The position numbers and the translations under genes were made by a program. A stretch of 64,000 nt of DNA from Lytechinus pictus (Eukaryota; Echinodermata; Echinoidea; Temnopleuroida; Toxopneustidae): assembly GCF_037042905.1 (NCBI RefSeq), contig NC_087251.1, forward strand, positions 46,262,373-46,326,372. Reading direction: 5' to 3'. Under the pieces are notes generated by a model. The model was given only the letters and a program-made list of their open reading frames with translations, made no database searches and had not been told where the DNA came from. Every line of letters begins with the position of its first letter. The first letter of the stretch is position 1. This document shows positions 59,001 to 64,000 of this stretch, piece after piece.

Positions 59001-62000
59001 AATTTCTAGCTTGAAAAGCAATTTAAAAAAGTAATGCTTATTTATGATCTGTCTTCCTTTTCAGATTCATGCGATAAACAAGTCATTGAAGCGAAAAGCA
59101 TCTCAAACCCAGGAGAAAGGAGAAAATCACAGAGGATTAAAGACAAAACTGACAAGTCTAGCAGTGATGTCGAGCATAGTAACAGTGGTAGCTGTGATGA
59201 TGTAGTCAGGAAAGGCAAAGTGAGTAATAATGATAATTATAATGATGATGATAATATATAGCGCCATCTATTACTACACCCAGCTTTAGCTGGAGCTGCC
59301 ATTTCCAAGTCTGTATTCAACTTCAACGAACTAATCTTGCCTGGTACCCTTTCACCTCACCTGGGTTGAGTGCAGCACAATGTGGGTAATTGTCATGCTG
59401 AATGAAAAACATTTTGAAAGACAAAGATCAAAACCACTAGACCACAACATTCCCACATAAGTAAGCTTTGGATTGTTTCTGAAAGCCTGATATATTGATC
59501 GTAATATACTTACAGTATACCTCTATTTTGGAATATCTATAGAGAAAACTATAAGAATTGACACTTAAAACCCTATACCGGCTGCACAAAAATGCTGTTA
59601 GCGCTAGCAGAGCCCAACCAGTAGGCCCAGTCACATCTTTTGGATTGTGATGTCAAACATTTATCCAATAATGCACAGTTGTGACATGAGTATTGCTGTA
59701 ACATTGCCAGTTGTGAGGGCATTGCTAGGGCTAACAATGTTTCTGTGTGGCCGATACTTGTGGAGAGTGGGAAATACTTATGGGATAGATTGCTTTAAAT
59801 TATATTACTTTGGTCACATAATCAATGATGACAAATCTCTGCGCAAATATGAAAGAGATTCACACATTACAAGAAAGGGTGTTGCCATCCTCACAGCCAG
59901 CATCCAGCCACACTTGTACATGTACATTGTGGTTCTTGTTGTGACCGAATCTCTTCATGTATTCATATTTTCCTTATCTGAGATTTGTGACCATTTCAAG
60001 AGAGATTAACCTCAGACGTCTTCCAGAATCACTGGATTTATTTTGTCTGCAACAGTCCTGACGATATCCCTCAGAAGTGCAAGGCATTTGTTGTTGTTGT
60101 TGTTGAAATATTGCTGTAGAAAAACTGTTAGTAATAGGGGACTCATGAGGGCAGCACAGGGGCACTTTTTCACCGTAGAATCAGGATTGAAAACGTGTCT
60201 TTGAAAGACGTTTCTGCAGAAACACGGTTGCGTTTAGTCAAAAGTGAAAGTAAAATGTTTCAAATCACAAACCTGAAATGTGTGGGAAAAATGTGGTGTG
60301 TTGACAGATGTTTCTGCAGAAAAACATTTGAAAAGGGTTGACTAAACTTAACAGTGATATGAAAACTGATTCTATATCGTCAATGTGTCAGCCTACATCC
60401 TTGTCCATGCCAAACTGCGCTGTGCCAGTTGCATTCTTCGCCTTTGATTCCACTTGACAGAAGCTGTATGTATTGAAAATCAACGTTGTTTATCTTCTAC
60501 AATATCAAAACCTGTGTTGAAGTTGACCTATAATGTTTGAATATGTGCACATGTTCTTTTTCTTCTTCCCCTTTGATATTGTGATCAGAAGTCAGTTACA
60601 GACCTTGACCAGTGGATCATAAAATGGATTGGGTCAGGATTCAAGCATATAGCAGTTGAAGGGCATAGATTGTGAGTAGCACCAGTTTCAAGATTGTTCA
60701 TAATCCTAAACATTTTTTCATTTCATTTCATTTTCAACAAAATATAAATCAAATAAATACAATCATAACAAGTCAACATCATAAAAAGATATACCAAGGT
60801 CATAAAATCAACTTGAAAAAGACATGTTATAAGAAAGTTACATACAAAATAATCATGTTTAATTAAGGGATTTGTGATTTATAATTTGTGAAAATGGAGG
60901 ATCCCACTAAAAAGCAAAGCTTGTTTATTGTGGGCTCCTCAAAATATGACAAGCGAGAAATAAATTTTATATATACAAATCAAAATATAAACCATGATTA
61001 CCAACAGGAGACATCATTAAAAGAAAATATTAAATAACCATTATATACGAAAATTACGCAAAAAACTCAGGAATGAGAAACAGTATAGAAAGAAAGCGGA
61101 TGAATGAGAGAGAGGGAGGAAGGGGGGTGAGGAATGAATGTGAGAACTGCATATGAACTACAGAGAGAGGAGTGTAGACAAACAGAAGCAAAGTAGCGCA
61201 TGAGTGAAAAGGAACGGTGAATAAAGATTAAAAATCTGTGATGTATTTTTTAGACGTGATTATAGGATTTCAGTAAGAAAGATTTTAACTTTCTTTTAAA
61301 AGTTAAACATTAACCCCGGCGGGGACTACACAGTGAGGTCTCTGTCTCTGAAATAGCATAACAACCAATAAAAAGAGTCCAACAGTTCGACTGGAAAGGT
61401 GAAATATTCCAAATGCTATTATGTGTTTTATCTTTATTTTCTGGGAACTGCTTCTCACAAGTTTTCAATGGTTATTTTTAATTTGTGTATCATTCTTATG
61501 CTGAAAAAAGAAAATTCAATAAATGATTCCCCTTCTCTTTCATGACACAGAGAGGACCCAGAAGGCTCATTTTGGCACAGTACAGCTATCGTGAAACGGG
61601 TTTCCCCCTGCCTTGTGGAAACGTCCTCAGGATCACAATACCGTCTCCATGGAAACTTCAATAAACTCTTAGCATTGGATCAAGGTAGTTTTTCTGCCAT
61701 TTTTTTTTCCTACAAATTTATACTCTACTGTAGTTTATTCCAATATTGTATTTATTTGAATAAATGGAATGAATAAATTGTGACAAGCAGTGAAAGTTCA
61801 AATGCAGTCTCCATTAATGTAAATTAGAGTTATCTCTCCTTAAAATCACCATTTGTTTAAAGTTATTTTGCTGAAATAGATCTATAAATATTGAAATATT
61901 TTGAAATTCCATTTCCATCAAGGAAATACCTAATGAATAGTGAACATTTTCTACCTCCATGATAGCATCGGATCACCCTTTTTCTACCGCCTTTGTTTTA

Positions 62001-62449
62001 TATATATATATAGATATATATCTTTTTATGAAATTTGGAAAAACTATAGAATGCTCTTATTTTTCTTGTAATTTCAAATAAATTTTCACTGTTGCATTCA
62101 TTTGATTTTACCTACTTATCAAAATAAATTTTGGCATTAACTTTTACTGTCTCAAAAGTTTTTTTTTTAAAATGGATATTATATATTTAAAGTTAATTTT
62201 CTTTCAATCAGTAAGTTTGTACATGGATTGCAATATGCCCCCTCCTTCCTCTGAGCTTTTTATTAAATTTATAGAGTGGTATTTGAAGCTCACCAACTGT
62301 TTATAGTAAGATAAAGATCATGAAGGGCATCTGTTTCCCTCACTGTCAAATGTAGGATTTTCCAAGAAGTTAGTTCATCGTTTTCGGAAAGGATTCCCAG
62401 GACATTGGAAAGCCTGTTTAAAGCAAGAAGCATTGGAGCAGTCAGGAGG
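53067..62449 (+). CDS. MIS18BP1: MIS18BP1/KNL2-like centromere protein with SANTA domain, first eight coding exons (partial)
   Basis: Exons are 53067-53116, 56457-56538, 56837-57154, 57980-58145, 59065-59219, 60589-60671, 61551-61684 and 62356-62449; all introns are GT-AG and phases 2,0,0,1,0,2,1,2 agree. This gives about 360 codons, and the frame stays open past the window. Residues about 17-44 read RRPVPKYQHYIDHFEELYRQ; the middle is polar, with acidic GADDEEENVSLHESENNEK and basic ERRKSQRIKDKTDKSS patches. Exons 6-8 form the SANTA domain: LDQWIIKWIGSGFKHIAVEG, SFWHSTAIVKRVSPCLVETS, GSQYRLHGNFNKLLALDQ and KKLVHRFRKGFPGHWK, matching the W, FWHS and GFP..W signature of M18BP1/KNL2. By family knowledge this protein helps load CENP-A at centromeres in late mitosis/G1. 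The expected SANT/Myb domain would lie beyond the right edge. The symbol is by domain homology. Confidence 0.85.
53221..53338. repeat. Hairpin cluster in KNL2 intron 1
   Basis: Two hairpins stand side by side: GCTCCGGCCC..GGGCCGGAGC (53221-53252), and an imperfect one pairing AGCCAGGCGGCTTCTTGAGA with the inverse near 53319-53338. Related hairpins lie at 55433-55551 and 63338-63383. Confidence 0.75.
54034..54155. repeat. Direct repeat, copy 1 of GGTGGAGCGTAGTGTAGCGG unit
   Basis: About 120 bp beginning CATCCCACCTTTGTCACTCG and containing GGTGGAGCGTAGTGTAGCGG; the second copy is 55246-55370 in the same orientation, about 85 percent alike by eye. Both are in KNL2 intron 1 and non-coding. Confidence 0.8.
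54171..54224 (-). repeat. 54-bp block shared, inverted, with 63404-63457
   Basis: The reverse complement of this block (starting GTACGGGCCAACAACTCTTC) matches 63404-63457 at all but about 4 of 54 positions. A nearby CGCCATCTTGAATGACGTCA (54451-54470) also matches 63085-63107 inverted, so a longer related element is present in this intron in opposite orientation. Confidence 0.85.
55246..55370. repeat. Direct repeat, copy 2 of GGTGGAGCGTAGTGTAGCGG unit
   Basis: Second copy of the 54034-54155 repeat, with CGAGTTCACGGGCTCGATGT replacing part of the first copy. It is followed directly by the hairpin pair 55433-55551. Confidence 0.8.
55433..55551. repeat. Two adjacent imperfect hairpins
   Basis: The first (55433-55483) pairs CTCCTGGAGCTGGAGATTA with TAATCTCCAAGGAGC around GTGTCACTGACGTGC. 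The second (55489-55551) pairs GCCTGGAGGCTTCTGGAGAG with the inverse of CTCTCCATGAAGCCTGGG around TTTTACTGACATAGG. Both share a loop core ACTGACRT with each other and resemble 53274-53338. Confidence 0.75.
55955..56122. repeat. Half copy of the GAAGTTCACC MITE
   Basis: It contains TATGATGTCACAAATCAAAT, an AACTTTTTATTCTTTGATGG block, and ends GGTGAACTTCTCCTTTA, matching the right half of 27449-27940. The left half is missing. Confidence 0.7.
58865..58944 (+). pseudogene. Decayed duplicate of KNL2 exon 5
   Basis: This block aligns with 59066-59140 of real exon 5: TCATGCGAT.AACC.GTCA, then CCATCTCAAA and GAGAAAGGAGAAAATCAC. The acceptor CAG-A of the real exon is CAC-A here, one base is deleted in the middle, and similarity ends after GGATTAAAG. 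The upstream intron (GGCGATTTCATAATCATAGA at 58771 against GGCAGTTTCAAAATCACTGA at 58968) is also duplicated, indicating an old local tandem duplication of about 200 bp. Confidence 0.8.
59564..59790. repeat. Old foldback repeat in KNL2 intron 5
   Basis: The segment with TGTTAGCGCTAGCAG (about 59596) is a diverged inverse of GCTAGGGCTAACAATG (about 59723), with GCACAAAAATG facing TTTCTGTGTGG. Arms are roughly 60 bp and 70 percent alike. Frames on both strands (ALLALTAFLCSRY / ALLGLTMFLCGRY) mirror each other for this reason and are not genes. Confidence 0.5.
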
Positions 62450-62496
62450 GTGAGTGTCAATCGCAACCCCACGATGCCCCACATCGTGGTCTAGTG

Positions 62497-62687
62497 CAGT
62501 GCTTCTCAACCGGTGGGCCGCGAAGCTCTCTCAGGTGGGCCGCGAGAAGTTCAAGAGAAGAAAAAAAATAGGGGGGGAATCATGGTATATTTAACATGTT
62601 CTATTTAATGTCCAAAAATGGTATGTTTGATCGGTCTCCATGGGTCAAACAAAGCTAAAGGCACGCCTAGAGGTAGCATGTTGTGAT
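62497..62687. mobile_element. hAT-like element end
   Basis: It begins CAGTGCTTCTCAACCGGTGG, typical of Charlie/hAT-type terminal repeats (CAGTGSTTCTCAAC), then a repeated GGTGGGCCGCGA. Only one end is visible; another transposon begins at 62694. Classification is by termini only. Confidence 0.5.
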
Positions 62688-62693
62688 ATACAT

Positions 62694-63799
62694 CAGAGAT
62701 GCCACTTTTCCGTATTTATACGGAATTCCGGCTTTTTTCCTGCTATCTGTCTTATTTCCGTATTTCCGTTTTCTGTGTATTAAAAAAAACGGAAAGTCCT
62801 CCTTTTTTTCGCCCTATCTCTCCCGATTGCGATGCATGTCGATAGACCGAGTGAGAGATATTTCCCCGAGATATTTGCTTTTATACAGTACATAATTTAT
62901 AAACGCGCGCACTGCCTACTACGTTCATTGAGTTATGCTTTTATCAAGGCTTTCTGATTAGAATTATCGATATCCTGGCCAATCAATGCGAGCGACAAGT
63001 TCCGAACGCATGCACATAGACAAGCGCAAAGTAGCGGCATGAATCGCGTTATATTAGCGACTGGTAAATACGTCTGTACAGATGATGACGTCATCCAAGA
63101 TGGCAACTTACGATGACCAACGAAGGAATCGAGGATGACTAAGTTTTGATCATCATTTGAAAGGAATTAGCGGTAACTGCGGTCTAAGGTACGATGTTTC
63201 TGAATTTTATATATTTTCTCGTAAGTTTGGATGTAATTATTTTTTTATAATGTTACATTTTATGTACCAAAAACGATCCGAAAATCGGGTTTCCGCCGAA
63301 TGTTAGATCTAACATTACTGCTGCATGCTGATACGGAACCCAGGGAGCTCGGGCCCGGAAAGCGGGCCGGAGCTCCCTGGGTTAGCTGATAGGTTGTCTT
63401 TATGTACGGGCCAACAACTCTTCAGTCTATGTATTGGTGAGTGGAGCCAACGCGGTTCAGCTGAACAACCAAAATACAGAGACTGAAGCTTTTGGTCTAG
63501 CGTTCTATGAGAAACACACAACTAACTACCGTCAGTTTTTCAAACCTAATTGACTTCAGTCATCGATCACAACAAGGTAAGAAGCCACTTGGTCCCCCCC
63601 CCTCCCCTAAATTTGAGGTGGGGGCGGACCCCCCCCTCCTAATTTTTTTTTTTTTTTTTTTGCTTGTCCAATTTTTTACCTGTGACATGTGTCCATCCCA
63701 AAATTAAAGGTTGACCCCCCTAAAAAAAAAAATTCTTGGACACTATCCCGGCCCGCGATAAGTTTCAGTATTTTTGGAGGACACCTAGTGGCATCCCTG
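62694..63799. mobile_element. 1.1-kb non-autonomous DNA transposon
   Basis: The ends are CAGAGATGCCACT and the inverted AGTGGCATCCCTG, with ATACAT repeated immediately outside both (62688-62693 and 63800-63805). The interior shows TTTCCGTATTT repeats, a long GC hairpin (63338-63383: ACCCAGGGAGCTC..GAGCTCCCTGGGT), the block shared with intron 1, and poly-T/poly-C. No transposase frame is visible. It lies in the intron after KNL2 exon 8. Confidence 0.7.
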
Positions 63800-64000
63800 A
63801 TACATACACATTGTATGATGGTTTCGATTTAACTTTGATGTGAACATCAGGCCTCATTTGCATGCATACTGTGTGTGTAGTTAATTATCGCCCATTCACC
63901 GGACCTTTGCAAATGCATTTATTTCTCAAACTGATTGCTTCGAATGTGCTTAAGAGCTTTATTTTCAAATTTCACGAAACATGCTTTCATCAAAATGAAC

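Noticed and set aside
59647-60009. 120-codon hydrophobic frame in KNL2 intron 5
   Set aside because: It overlaps an old inverted repeat whose other arm gives a mirror frame; no splice sites or domain.

Overview
The window is a piece of animal nuclear genome, most likely from an echinoderm and probably a sea urchin. It is AT-rich and has multi-exon genes with GT-AG introns of about 0.5-4 kb. It contains Penelope-like and CR1/Jockey-like retroelements, a pearl/BIV160-type tandem repeat, many foldback MITEs, and the dispersed 'TTTAAAGGGGAAGTTCACC' repeats that I associate with echinoids. The species assignment is inference. There is no prokaryotic-style operon and no CRISPR array.

Layout. 1-5.7 kb is non-coding, with a 33-bp perfect palindrome and a long (TCA)n microsatellite. 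5.7-11.9 kb (+) is a five-exon gene for a secreted, collagen-free C1q-domain protein of 416 residues; I rebuilt it exon by exon and every splice phase is consistent. 12.9-16.05 kb (-) is a Penelope-like retroelement with an unbroken 747-codon reverse transcriptase/GIY-YIG ORF, flanked by repeated segments that fold like the 3' half of a hammerhead ribozyme. 16.9-17.2 kb is a LINE 3' fragment. 19.2-26.6 kb (+) is a seven-exon gene for a single-domain LAMP-family lysosomal membrane protein of 315 residues. Its introns carry a MITE and a 436-bp near-perfect palindrome.

26.6-40.5 kb is a gene desert rich in foldback elements. Several share a TACACTGT-type terminus, and one interrupts two copies of a 150-bp direct repeat. 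40.5-41.6 kb (-) is a 351-residue disordered protein of unknown role. 42.7-49 kb is another desert dominated by two large inverted-repeat DNA transposons and tandem 'GCGAGCGCGAAGCGCGAGC' units. 49.0-51.9 kb is a tandem-repeat element carrying nuclear-receptor-like DR1 motifs; a 5'-truncated LINE with one frameshift is inserted in it.

53.07-62.45 kb (+) holds the first eight coding exons of a centromere-assembly gene of the MIS18BP1/KNL2 family. Exons 6-8 encode the SANTA domain, and the gene runs off the right edge. One intron holds a decayed duplicate of exon 5. Introns 1 and 8 carry oppositely oriented copies of the same repeat family. The genes show no functional link to each other: extracellular recognition (C1q), lysosome (LAMP), centromere (KNL2) and one unknown. 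The best candidates for something undescribed are the ribozyme-like Penelope flanks, the foldback families and the pseudo-exon.
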